Origin: Bacteroidales bacterium
GTDB taxonomy: Bacteria > Bacteroidota > Bacteroidia > Bacteroidales > UBA932
Length of the DNA stretch: 36,670 nucleotides
Reading direction: 5' to 3'
Assembly (NCBI GenBank): GCA_024398295.1
Contig: JAKSJL010000015.1
Span: 1 to 36,670, forward strand
Numbering within the stretch: the first letter of the stretch is position 1; each line of letters opens with the position of its first letter. Shown piece by piece: positions 1-7,248 of the stretch. Under the pieces are notes generated by a model, which did no database searches, had not been told where the DNA came from, and was given only the letters and a program-made list of their open reading frames with translations. The translations under genes were made by a program, and so were the position numbers.

Positions 1-18
1 CAGCTGCCGTTCTTCGGA

Positions 19-53
19 GAGCTCGAGACTATGCGTCTCGGGCTCTTTTTTTT
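19..53 (+). terminator. Intrinsic terminator of an upstream unit
   Basis: An 11-bp stem (19-29 with 35-45, one internal mismatch) encloses the loop TATGC and is followed by eight T residues (46-53). It probably ends transcription of a plus-strand unit lying left of the window. No stop codon of such a gene is visible in bases 1-18. Confidence 0.85.
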
Positions 54-121
54 GTACCATGTCGCCTTTTATTGGAAAGATTTTTAAGTGTAAAGAAGAA
101 CCAAATCTTGCGAGGAATCCG

Positions 122-129
122 TATATTTG
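122..129 (+). promoter_or_regulatory. Candidate -7 promoter element of the HAD operon
   Basis: TATATTTG matches the Bacteroidota -7 consensus TAnnTTTG exactly. It ends only 4 bases before the ATG at 134, so the expected start point falls at or next to the start codon, implying a leaderless or nearly leaderless mRNA. I see no convincing -33 TTTG at the usual distance. Confidence 0.5.
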
Positions 130-133
130 AAGT

Positions 134-781
134 ATGAATTATTCACATGTCATATTTGATATCGATGGTACTCTCGTAGATACTGAGAGAACTCTGGTGT
201 TTTCACTTCAGAAAACGCTGAAGGACTTGATGGGTTTAGAAAAGAGCTATGATGAGCTTTATCCTTATTTTGGTATCCCTAGTGCTGTGGTGGCAGAAAT
301 GTTTGCTTATGAGGACCTTCAGAAGTTCGGCCATGAGTGGGAAAAGAATTTTCTCGGGTTCTCAAATCTGATGGTCGCATTTGAAGGCGTACCGCAGATG
401 CTTGCAGACGTCAAGTCCGCAGGTATTGTGACTGGAATTGTCACTTCTCGCTCTCATCACGAGATCGAGCATGACCGTATATTGCACGAATTCATTGACA
501 AGTTCGATTTAATCATCTGCGCAGGCGATACAGAAAGACCCAAGCCATATCCTGACCCAATGTTCAAGTTCATTGAACTCGCTTCTGAGAAGGCTGGCAG
601 AAAGGTTTCTAAGGAGGAGTGCGTGTATCTTGGAGATACGAAGCACGACTGGGAGAGCGCCCACGGCGCGGATATCGACTTCTGCCTCGCTGACTGGAGA
701 GGCAGGGGGCTTCAGGGAATAGATGCGCAGCATCGTTTCACTAGCGCGGATGAATTACGACAGATACTTGATATATTATAA
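134..781 (+). CDS. HAD-superfamily hydrolase (phosphoglycolate phosphatase-like)
   Basis: This 215-residue protein is a HAD phosphatase. Motif I, DIDGT, is at residues 9-13 with D9 the expected nucleophile and D11 the acid/base. Motif II is the VTSRS segment near residue 100, a Lys-containing KPYPDP segment supplies motif III, and GDTKHD near residue 168 supplies the metal-binding acidic motif IV. The length and the alpha-helical cap inserted after motif I fit the Gph/PGMB-like C1-cap group. The substrate cannot be told from sequence; small phosphate esters are usual. It is the first gene of a tight operon, 19 bases ahead of a histidine phosphatase that is followed by a glycerol-1-phosphate dehydrogenase, so a phospho-polyol or phospholipid-head-group substrate is possible (inference). 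ATG at 134 follows the predicted promoter closely. Confidence 0.9.
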   Translation: MNYSHVIFDIDGTLVDTERTLVFSLQKTLKDLMGLEKSYDELYPYFGIPSAVVAEMFAYEDLQKFGHEWEKNFLGFSNLMVAFEGVPQMLADVKSAGIVTGIVTSRSHHEIEHDRILHEFIDKFDLIICAGDTERPKPYPDPMFKFIELASEKAGRKVSKEECVYLGDTKHDWESAHGADIDFCLADWRGRGLQGIDAQHRFTSADELRQILDIL

Positions 782-800
782 TTTTTCTAACTTGACACAT

Positions 801-2084
801 ATGAAAAGAACACTATCATTATTCGTTGGATTTGCATTTAGCCTTGCGGCATTGGCCCAGCCGCATCAGAGTCCCGTGCTCGTCAATGCTATCAAGGCTG
901 TTCCTGATCGCACCTACGGAAACCATGACCCTTACGAGGTACCTCTCATTCATGATACGAAGGCACCGAAGGGCTATCAACCATTCTATATCAGCCACTA
1001 TGGACGCCACGGTTCTCGCTCCGCTTGGGGAGGACCGCTGTACCAGACCTTCCCAGAGGCATTGGCCAAGGCGAAGGCTGCTGGCCTTCTTACTGCATCA
1101 GGAGATTCCCTCATGAATGATGTAAACACCATCGTGACACTCCACGATGGCATGGACGGCCGCCTCACGAAGCTCGGCTTCAAGGAACATCATGGCATCG
1201 CGAATAGAATGTATCATCGCTATCCACGCGTGTTCCAGAAGGGCAGCAAGCGTGTCGTGGCGATGTCCAGCACAGTTCAGCGCTGCATCATCAGCATGAC
1301 TGCGTTCACCAATGAACTGAGTGCGCTAGACCCAAGCCTCGACATCTTCTGTGATACAGGCGAGTCCATCATCGCCTACATCTCGAATGGCGCATCGGAG
1401 TATGTCTCCAAGGAGTCTAGAAAGCTGTTGAAGCAGCTCGATGATAGAGTAGTCAACGACACTCTATATACCGCCAGGGTCATTTTCAATGACGTCGACG
1501 CCGCTCGCGAGCTTCTCGGTTTCAGCATGAAGTCGCTGGAGGGTATGGTTTACTCATTCGCGAGCATCGCAGGCTCATTTGAGATTGGTCACGACATGTT
1601 CCACTATTTGCCATTCGACTTTCTCTATAAGGCATGCGAGCACACAAATATGGACATCTACCTGCGCCAGGCGAACTCAGTGGAGCTCGGTGACGAGCGT
1701 ATGGTGACCACCGTGCCGCTCATCAAGGACATCCTGAAGAGGGCAGACAGCGCCCTGGAGAAGGGCGATGTCGCTGCGGATCTTCGCTTCGGTCATGATT
1801 TTCCTTTCGTGGCAATGTGCTCGTTCCTCGGTGTCGAAGGCATTGGCGACAGAATGTCGCTCGAGGAGGCAAGATACAAGTGGTTTGCTTATGAGAATAC
1901 ACCATTTGCGGCAAATCTCCAGATGATCTTCTATAAGAACAAGTCCGGCGATGTGCTGGTGAAGTTCCTGCATAATGAGAAGGAGACCCATATCATCGGC
2001 CTTCAGGCCGTCTCAGGCCCATACTATCGCTGGAGTGATGTGCGTGCACAGATAGAACAAAACATACATAAATACGAAAGGTAA
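801..2084 (+). CDS. Secreted histidine acid phosphatase, MINPP-like
   Basis: A 427-residue clade-2 histidine phosphatase. The start is ATG 801, giving a clean signal peptide (MKRTLSLFVG then a hydrophobic run ending ALA-Q near residue 19); the open frame extends upstream into the HAD gene but that part is not signal-like. The catalytic RHGSR motif is at residues 69-73, with H70 the expected phospho-acceptor, and the distal HD pair is H332-D333 in a GHDFPF segment. The family includes multiple inositol polyphosphate phosphatases and phytases of gut Bacteroidota, so dephosphorylation of phytate or another phosphoester in the periplasm or outside is likely. The stop codon overlaps the next ATG by one base (TAATG), so it is probably translationally coupled to the downstream dehydrogenase. 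Confidence 0.88.
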   Translation: MKRTLSLFVGFAFSLAALAQPHQSPVLVNAIKAVPDRTYGNHDPYEVPLIHDTKAPKGYQPFYISHYGRHGSRSAWGGPLYQTFPEALAKAKAAGLLTASGDSLMNDVNTIVTLHDGMDGRLTKLGFKEHHGIANRMYHRYPRVFQKGSKRVVAMSSTVQRCIISMTAFTNELSALDPSLDIFCDTGESIIAYISNGASEYVSKESRKLLKQLDDRVVNDTLYTARVIFNDVDAARELLGFSMKSLEGMVYSFASIAGSFEIGHDMFHYLPFDFLYKACEHTNMDIYLRQANSVELGDERMVTTVPLIKDILKRADSALEKGDVAADLRFGHDFPFVAMCSFLGVEGIGDRMSLEEARYKWFAYENTPFAANLQMIFYKNKSGDVLVKFLHNEKETHIIGLQAVSGPYYRWSDVRAQIEQNIHKYER

Positions 2085-3421
2085 TGGATATTATCGAAGA
2101 AGCACTGAAGAGAGCATCGGATACCAAGGCCCTCTTCATCGGTGAAGGAGCCATAAAGAAGGTTCCTGAGATGTTCAGACAGCTCTTTGGCGAAGCCAAG
2201 GCTATCGTCGTTGCAGATACAAACACCTGGAAGGTGGCAGGCGAAGCTGTCCAGAAAGAACTCGTGGCAGCTGGCATACAGACAGACGAGCCATTTATTT
2301 TCAATGATCCCGAACTCTATGCGGAGTGGGGTTATCTCATGCAGCTCGAAGAGCGCCTGAAGGGCACCGAGGCCATGGCTGTCGCTGTGGGTTCAGGTGT
2401 GATCAATGACCTCACGAAGCTTTCGTCACATCACCTCGGAAAGAGGTATATGATAGTAGGTACAGCTGCTTCCATGGATGGCTATACAGCCTACGGAGCA
2501 TCTGTTTCATTTGAAGGAAACAAGCAGACCTTCGACTGCCGCGCTCCTTTTGGAGCCATCATCGAGCCAAAGGTCTCTGCTGAGGCGCCTAAGGCCCTGG
2601 CTGCGTCCGGCTACGCCGACCTCATCGCCAAGGTCCCTGCCGGCGCCGACTGGATCCTCGCAGAGGCTGTGGGTGTAGAACCTATCGACCAGTTCTCGTT
2701 TGACCTTGTGCAGAAGCCTCTGAGAGAGTCCCTCTCGAAGCCAGATGCAGTGTTCCAGGGCGATGTGGAGTCTACCAGGCTTCTTGCCGAGGGCCTCATC
2801 ATGAGCGGTTTCGCTATGCAGGCACTCCAGTCAAGCCGCCCAGCTTCAGGTACTGAGCATCAGTTCAGCCACTACTGGGATATGGAAGGTCTCTGCTACG
2901 AGGGAAAGCACGTCTCACATGGTTTCAAGGTGGGTATAGGAACATTGGTTTCTACAGCCTGTTTGGAGTATCTTCTTTCGAAGGATGTCGAGAATCTCGA
3001 CGTCGATGCATGCGTCGCAGCATGGCCAAGCTGGGAGGAGATGGAGGCACAGATCCACTCTATCTTCGACGGACGCCCAGGACATCTCTCAAGGGCCCTC
3101 ACAGAGTCAAAGAACAAGTACTGTGACAAGGATGCGCTTCGCAAGCAGCTTGAGGCACTCAAGGCCGGCTGGCCTGAGACCAAGGAGCGCATCAAGGCTC
3201 AGATCATGACATTCGAAGAGGTGAAGGATTCACTCAAGAGAGTACACGCTCCATACGAGCCAGAGATGATAGGTGTGTCCAAGGAGAAGCTTAAGGACAC
3301 ATTCCGCGGCATCCCATTCATGCGTAGTCGCTTCACCGGTATGGATATCCTCTATCGCTGTGGCTTCATGGAAGAGGTTACAGAGAAGCTCTTCGGCAAG
3401 GGAGGATACTGGGAAATCTAA
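2084..3421 (+). CDS. sn-glycerol-1-phosphate dehydrogenase (AraM/EgsA family)
   Basis: A 445-residue member of the iron-containing alcohol dehydrogenase/dehydroquinate synthase fold. The nucleotide-binding GSGVINDLTK loop is near residue 104 and the family hallmark ASMDGYTAYG near 129 corresponds to PSMDGY in AraM/EgsA. Likely metal ligands are the Asp of SGYADLIAK and the His residues of EHQFSHYWD and VSHGFKVG. The family reduces dihydroxyacetone phosphate to sn-glycerol-1-phosphate with NAD(P)H, the stereoisomer used for archaeal lipids and, in some bacteria, for rare heptaprenylglyceryl compounds. It is about 50 residues longer than B. subtilis AraM, mostly at the C-terminus. It is last in the operon, overlapping the phosphatase stop by one base and ending just before a strong terminator. 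Function of G1P here is not known to me. Confidence 0.87.
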   Translation: MDIIEEALKRASDTKALFIGEGAIKKVPEMFRQLFGEAKAIVVADTNTWKVAGEAVQKELVAAGIQTDEPFIFNDPELYAEWGYLMQLEERLKGTEAMAVAVGSGVINDLTKLSSHHLGKRYMIVGTAASMDGYTAYGASVSFEGNKQTFDCRAPFGAIIEPKVSAEAPKALAASGYADLIAKVPAGADWILAEAVGVEPIDQFSFDLVQKPLRESLSKPDAVFQGDVESTRLLAEGLIMSGFAMQALQSSRPASGTEHQFSHYWDMEGLCYEGKHVSHGFKVGIGTLVSTACLEYLLSKDVENLDVDACVAAWPSWEEMEAQIHSIFDGRPGHLSRALTESKNKYCDKDALRKQLEALKAGWPETKERIKAQIMTFEEVKDSLKRVHAPYEPEMIGVSKEKLKDTFRGIPFMRSRFTGMDILYRCGFMEEVTEKLFGKGGYWEI

Positions 3422-3440
3422 TTCTTGAATAATAATGAGA

Positions 3441-3479
3441 AAGCCCTGAGGATCGTATGGATCTTCAGGGCTTATTTTA
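3441..3479 (+). terminator. Intrinsic terminator after the G1P dehydrogenase operon
   Basis: AAGCCCTGA at 3441-3449 pairs with TCAGGGCTT at 3465-3473, with GATC/GATC continuing the stem inside, giving a 13-bp stem with one bulge. A TATTTTAT tract follows. It lies between the convergent dehydrogenase and trpB2 genes and may serve both strands, because the minus-strand side is also A/T rich. Confidence 0.85.
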
Positions 3480-3493
3480 TGAGTAGGGGGGGA

Positions 3494-4864
3494 TTACTCT
3501 ACCTTAGGGAGCTTAGAGAGTGCCTCCTGGATCTCCTCGTCGGTAGGGATGCTGTCAGTCATGGTGCCTTCGTTGAACTGCTTGTAAGCATAGAGGTCGA
3601 AGTTACCAGTACCTGAGAGGTTGAAGACGATGGTCTTCTCCTCGCCGGTCTCCTTGCACTTGAGAGCCTCGTCGATAGCAGCGCGGATAGCGTGGCTTGA
3701 CTCTGGTGCAGGAAGAATACCCTCAGCGTGTGCGAAGGTGACAGCTGCATCAAACACTGCAGTCTGCTCGTAAGCACGTGCCTCGAAGAGTCCCTGGTGA
3801 TAGAGCTCAGAAAGGATAGGGCTCATTCCGTGGAAACGGAGACCACCAGCGTGGTTTGCAGAAGGGATGAACTGGCTACCGATGGTGTACATCTTAGCGA
3901 GAGGGCAGATCATACCGGTGTCGCAGAAGTCGTAAGCATAGACTCCACGGGTGAAGCTAGGGCAAGAAGCAGGCTCAGCGCCAATGATCTTGTAGTTTGC
4001 CTCTCCACGGAGCATCTCACCGAGGAATGGTGCTGCGAATCCTCCGAGGTTTGAACCACCACCAGTACAGCCGATGAGGATGTCTGGCTTGATGCCGTAC
4101 TTCTTGAGGGCAGCTTGGGTCTCGAGACCGATGATAGACTGATGGAGAAGAACCTGGTTCAGTACTGAACCGAGCTCATATCTGTAGCCCTCGTTTGTAA
4201 CTGCTACCTCTACAGCCTCTGAGATGGCGCAACCGAGTGAACCAGTGGTTCCTGGATGCTCAGCGAGGATCTTGCGTCCTACCTCTGTGGTGTCACTTGG
4301 GGAAGGGACAATGTCTGCACCGAAGGTACGGATAACCTCACGACGGAAAGGCTTCTGCTCGTAAGAGCACTTTACCATGTAGACCTTACAGTCGAGTCCG
4401 AAGTACTGACAAGCCATTGAGAGAGCTGTACCCCACTGACCAGCACCGGTCTCTGTGGTTACACCCTTGAGGCCCTGCTTCTTCGCATAGTAAACCTGAG
4501 CGATGGCTGAGTTAAGCTTGTGGCTACCAGAGGTGTTGTTTCCCTCGAACTTGTAGTAGATCTTGGCTGGGGTGCCAAGAGCCTTCTCAAGGAATGTAGC
4601 GTGTACGAGAGGGGATGGACGGTACATCTTGTAGAAGTTGCGTACTTCCTCAGGGATATCGAAGAACTTGGTATCGTTGTCGAGCTCCTGCTTTACGAGT
4701 TCCTCGCAGAAGATGCCACACATTTCCTCTGCCTTGAGAGGCTGGCCGGTTCCTGGGTTAAGGAGTGGTGCAGGCTTAACCTTCATGTCTGCACGTACGT
4801 TATACCACTGCTTAGGCATCTCGCTTTCCTCGAGATAGATCTTGTAAGGAATTTTCTCTTCCAT
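3494..4864 (-). CDS. trpB2: TrpB2-type tryptophan synthase beta chain
   Basis: A 456-residue PLP enzyme of the TrpB2 group, longer than canonical TrpB (about 400) by the typical N-terminal extension (YNVRADM, then PLLNPGTG). The PLP lysine is K116 in SGSHKLNSA, and the glycine-rich phosphate loop is GCTGGGSN in the second half. TrpB condenses indole with serine to give tryptophan; TrpB2 proteins lack the usual TrpA contacts and often act alone, so indole salvage is plausible. No trpA or other trp gene is adjacent. The gene is preceded by a Trp-rich leader peptide and an intrinsic terminator (4905-5033), direct sequence evidence that it responds to charged tRNA-Trp, which supports a role in Trp supply rather than another beta-replacement reaction. 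ATG 4864 matches the family N-terminus. Confidence 0.93.
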   Translation of the reverse strand: MEEKIPYKIYLEESEMPKQWYNVRADMKVKPAPLLNPGTGQPLKAEEMCGIFCEELVKQELDNDTKFFDIPEEVRNFYKMYRPSPLVHATFLEKALGTPAKIYYKFEGNNTSGSHKLNSAIAQVYYAKKQGLKGVTTETGAGQWGTALSMACQYFGLDCKVYMVKCSYEQKPFRREVIRTFGADIVPSPSDTTEVGRKILAEHPGTTGSLGCAISEAVEVAVTNEGYRYELGSVLNQVLLHQSIIGLETQAALKKYGIKPDILIGCTGGGSNLGGFAAPFLGEMLRGEANYKIIGAEPASCPSFTRGVYAYDFCDTGMICPLAKMYTIGSQFIPSANHAGGLRFHGMSPILSELYHQGLFEARAYEQTAVFDAAVTFAHAEGILPAPESSHAIRAAIDEALKCKETGEEKTIVFNLSGTGNFDLYAYKQFNEGTMTDSIPTDEEIQEALSKLPKVE

Positions 4865-4904
4865 GATTCAGAAATTTTATTTGTTAAGTATTAAGTAATT
4901 ATTC

Positions 4905-4943
4905 AAAAAAAAGAACTCAGTCGTCGTAATACGGCTGAGTTCC
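4905..4943 (-). terminator. Trp attenuator terminator
   Basis: On the minus strand, GGAACTCAG (4943-4935) pairs with CTGAGTTC (4920-4913) and is followed by eight T residues (4912-4905), 40 bases ahead of the trpB2 ATG. A competing pairing exists: AGTCGTAA at 4984-4977, overlapping the leader-peptide stop codon, can pair with the TTACGACGACT stretch at 4929-4919, which forms the loop and first bases of the 3' arm of the terminator. That is the expected antiterminator geometry: a ribosome stalled at the Trp codons leaves 4984-4977 free, while a ribosome at the stop codon covers it. Confidence 0.85.
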
Positions 4944-4982
4944 TATGCTTGTATATGCACGCAGGTTTCTGACCTCTTACGA

Positions 4983-5033
4983 CTAGTTAAGCTGTAACAG
5001 GCACCACCACCAATATGAGCGTGAGTTGAACAT
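4983..5033 (-). CDS. trpL: Trp leader peptide (16 aa, three tandem Trp codons)
   Basis: This tiny minus-strand frame reads MFNSRSYWWWCLLQLN and stops at TAG (4985-4983). Three consecutive TGG codons in a 16-codon frame, located between a promoter and an intrinsic terminator ahead of a tryptophan synthase gene, are the hallmark of ribosome-mediated attenuation. The peptide itself need have no function; its translation senses charged tRNA-Trp. The predicted start point is about 12 bases upstream of its ATG, and no Shine-Dalgarno is visible, as usual in this phylum. It is not homologous in sequence to E. coli TrpL beyond the Trp run. Confidence 0.88.
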   Translation of the reverse strand: MFNSRSYWWWCLLQLN

Positions 5034-5051
5034 AATTTCTTGTTTCTGAGC

Positions 5052-5082
5052 GCAAGTTATGTATTCGATTTTTAAAATCAAA
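5052..5082 (-). promoter_or_regulatory. Promoter of trpL-trpB2
   Basis: On the minus strand TTTG (5082-5079) is followed after 19 bases by TAACTTGC (5059-5052), which agrees with TAnnTTTG at six of the eight positions, counting both free ones. The expected start point is near 5048-5045, just upstream of the leader peptide ATG at 5033. There is no GC-rich terminator between the purA stop and this promoter, so some purA readthrough could also enter the attenuator. Confidence 0.6.
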
Positions 5083-5105
5083 GAAAATTTTAAAAAAGTT
5101 CTAGA

Positions 5106-6398
5106 TTATCTGAAAATAGTAGCCTTGCGGTCAGGTCCGAGAGAGATGATCTTGATAGGTACACCGAGGTATGACTCCATGAAAGCTACATAGTCGGTGA
5201 ACTCCTTAGGAAGGTCCTTCTCCTCGGAAATCTGGGTAAGGTCGCAGTTCCATCCCTTGAACTCTGTATATACTGGCTTGATAGGGGTAGAGATGTCAAA
5301 TGGAACCTCATTTGTCTCCACACCGTTTACCTTGTATGAGGTACATACCTTGATGGTTTCGAAGTCGTCGAGGCAGTCAGACTTCATCATGATGAGGTCG
5401 GTGACTCCGTCAATGATGCAGGCGTACTTGAGTGCGACGAGGTCGAGCCAGCCGCAGCGACGAGGACGACCGGTGACAGCACCGAACTCATGGCCAACGG
5501 CCCTGAGGTGCTCTCCGGTCTCGTCGAGGAGCTCGGTAGGGAACGGACCGCTACCTACTCTGGTACAGTATGCCTTGAAGATACCATATACACTGCCGAT
5601 CTGCTGAGGAGCGACACCGAGGCCGCTGCATGCGCCAGAGCATGATGTGGTAGAAGAGGTGACGAATGGATATGAGCCATAGTCTACATCGAGCATGGTG
5701 CCCTGTGCGCCCTCAGCGAGGATGGACTCCTTCTGGAGTACATCATTAATATAATACTCGCAGTTCACTGTCTTGAACTCCTTCACGAACTCCACAGCAT
5801 CGAAGAATGCTTTCTCTTCATCCTCGAAAGAGCCAGAGAGTGGGGCTACTGGATTCTGCTTCCAGTCGTAGTCGAGCCTCTCGATGTCAGCGATGTGACG
5901 GTCTCTGAGCTTCTCGTACTTAGCCTTGAAGTCTGGGTCGAGGATATCGCCGATGCGAAGTCCATGACGGCTAATCTTATCTGTATAGCAAGGACCGATA
6001 CCCTTGAGGGTAGAACCGATCTTTCCCTTCTTTGCGGCAGCCTCATTTGCTGCGTCGAGGAGTCTATGGGTAGGGAGGATGATGTGAGCCTTGCGGCCGA
6101 GCACCAGGCGCTCTTTGATAGGAACTCCCGCAGCGATGAGCTCGAGGCACTCCTTGCGGAACGCGATAGGGTCAAATACGACACCGTTTCCAATGATGTT
6201 TGTGGTCCCGTCTCTGAAGATACCAGAAGGAATGGAGCGGAGCACGAAGCTCTTGCCATCGAAATGCAGCGAATGACCAGCATTTGGACCTCCCTGGAAT
6301 CTGGCTACCTTGGTGTAGCGCTCAGCGAGTACGTCCACGATTTTTCCCTTTCCTTCATCTCCCCACTGGAGACCCAGGATGACATCGATCTTTTTCAT
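5106..6398 (-). CDS. purA: Adenylosuccinate synthetase
   Basis: A 430-residue PurA, the usual length. It condenses IMP and aspartate using GTP to make adenylosuccinate, the first committed step to AMP. The N-terminal GTP-binding loop GLQWGDEGKGK occupies residues 9-19, with D14 and K17 matching catalytic E. coli D13 and K16, and the GGPNAGH segment supplies H42, matching H41. The family segment GIGPCY and a C-terminal SLGPDRKATI near the end also fit. It is cytoplasmic. It lies 30 bases downstream of tcdA on the same strand and upstream of the trp leader. ATG 6398 gives the canonical N-terminus. Confidence 0.97.
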   Translation of the reverse strand: MKKIDVILGLQWGDEGKGKIVDVLAERYTKVARFQGGPNAGHSLHFDGKSFVLRSIPSGIFRDGTTNIIGNGVVFDPIAFRKECLELIAAGVPIKERLVLGRKAHIILPTHRLLDAANEAAAKKGKIGSTLKGIGPCYTDKISRHGLRIGDILDPDFKAKYEKLRDRHIADIERLDYDWKQNPVAPLSGSFEDEEKAFFDAVEFVKEFKTVNCEYYINDVLQKESILAEGAQGTMLDVDYGSYPFVTSSTTSCSGACSGLGVAPQQIGSVYGIFKAYCTRVGSGPFPTELLDETGEHLRAVGHEFGAVTGRPRRCGWLDLVALKYACIIDGVTDLIMMKSDCLDDFETIKVCTSYKVNGVETNEVPFDISTPIKPVYTEFKGWNCDLTQISEEKDLPKEFTDYVAFMESYLGVPIKIISLGPDRKATIFR

Positions 6399-6412
6399 AA
6401 AGTATGTGTGTT

Positions 6413-6431
6413 CAAATATCTCTCAAATTTA
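6413..6431 (-). promoter_or_regulatory. Candidate purA promoter elements
   Basis: Two -7 candidates lie just before the purA ATG on the minus strand: TAAATTTG (6431-6424), an exact TAnnTTTG match overlapping the tcdA stop codon, and GATATTTG (6420-6413), one mismatch. No clear TTTG lies at the right distance upstream, so this is a weak call. Confidence 0.35.
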
Positions 6432-7187
6432 GCAATTCTTTTGGGATTTCTCTGCTATGTCCTGAAGAATTAAGCCGGAAATGGTGAAACCGAAAATGGC
6501 TGTCACGTGGGCCGTGGTACCATTGACCTGCGCCTTGGTGTAGAGAAGGGCTTCCTCCTCTCCTTCGTGGTTTGGGCCAATGTTCTCGAGCAGCTCGTCG
6601 CTGTACACGCATGGGAACTTGTGAAGCGGCTTCAGCCCCTGCTTGCTCATCTTCTTACGCAGCGCCCTGCCGAGAGGACAGCCGAGCACCTTCCAGAATT
6701 CGGCCACCTTGATGCGGGTCGGATCCATCTTGAGCGCGGCGCCCATCGATGACACGAAGAACGCGTCTGTGCTGGATGCATGCATGATGAGCTTCATTTT
6801 CGAGTCGAGGCTGTCGATGGCGTCCACGATGTAGTCGAAATCCTCCAGATGGAAGCTTTCTGCTGTCTTGTCGTCATAGAACTCCTGAAGGGCAATGATC
6901 TCGGCCTCTGGGTTGATCTCCAGCAGCCTCTCCTTGAGAGCCTCCACCTTTACCTGGCCTACTGTCTTCGTCGTGGCCATGAGCTGCCTGTTTACATTTG
7001 TGATGCTTACCTTGTCAGAGTCGACCAAGGTAAGATGCTTGACTCCGGAGCGCACGAGTCCTTCTGCGCACCAGCTGCCTACGCCTCCCACACCGAAGAT
7101 TATGGCTTTCCTTGTGGCGACGAATTCCATGAATTTCTCGCCAAGGAGCCGCTCTGTGCGGTTAAAGATAGCCTTGTTCGTGTTCAT
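6429..7187 (-). CDS. tcdA: tRNA threonylcarbamoyladenosine dehydratase (TcdA/CsdL, ThiF/E1-like)
   Basis: A 252-residue E1-like protein. The N-terminus has the RTERLLGEKF segment typical of TcdA, followed by the nucleotide-binding GVGGVGSW near residues 32-39, then a D-K-V-NRQ adenylation region and the DAIDS motif. TcdA uses ATP to dehydrate t6A37 in ANN-decoding tRNAs to the cyclic form ct6A. Length matches the family (about 240-270). The open frame continues 76 codons upstream, but that stretch is antisense to the divergent hydrolase gene and unlike the family, so I choose ATG 7187. It is divergent from the serine hydrolase gene at 7249 and probably shares a transcript with purA. Confidence 0.92.
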   Translation of the reverse strand: MNTNKAIFNRTERLLGEKFMEFVATRKAIIFGVGGVGSWCAEGLVRSGVKHLTLVDSDKVSITNVNRQLMATTKTVGQVKVEALKERLLEINPEAEIIALQEFYDDKTAESFHLEDFDYIVDAIDSLDSKMKLIMHASSTDAFFVSSMGAALKMDPTRIKVAEFWKVLGCPLGRALRKKMSKQGLKPLHKFPCVYSDELLENIGPNHEGEEEALLYTKAQVNGTTAHVTAIFGFTISGLILQDIAEKSQKNC

Positions 7188-7191
7188 TGCG

Positions 7192-7225
7192 TTTGCAAAG
7201 ATAATATAAAAAATGACTACCTTTA
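7192..7225 (+). promoter_or_regulatory. Candidate promoter of the serine hydrolase gene
   Basis: TTTG (7192-7195) is followed after 22 bases by TACCTTTA (7218-7225), one mismatch to TAnnTTTG. The predicted start point near 7229 favours ATG 7249 as the translation start. Confidence 0.45.
7196..7203 (-). promoter_or_regulatory. Candidate -7 element of tcdA
   Basis: TATCTTTG on the minus strand (7203-7196) is an exact TAnnTTTG match and ends 8 bases before the tcdA ATG, so the mRNA leader would be only a few bases long. It overlaps the plus-strand promoter candidate at 7192-7225. Confidence 0.45.
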
Positions 7226-7248
7226 CGCAGAAGTCAAATAATGAGCAT

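Noticed and set aside
4944-4970. A riboswitch in the trp leader
   Set aside because: The small hairpins there fit attenuation spacer sequence; no known aptamer motif was recognised.
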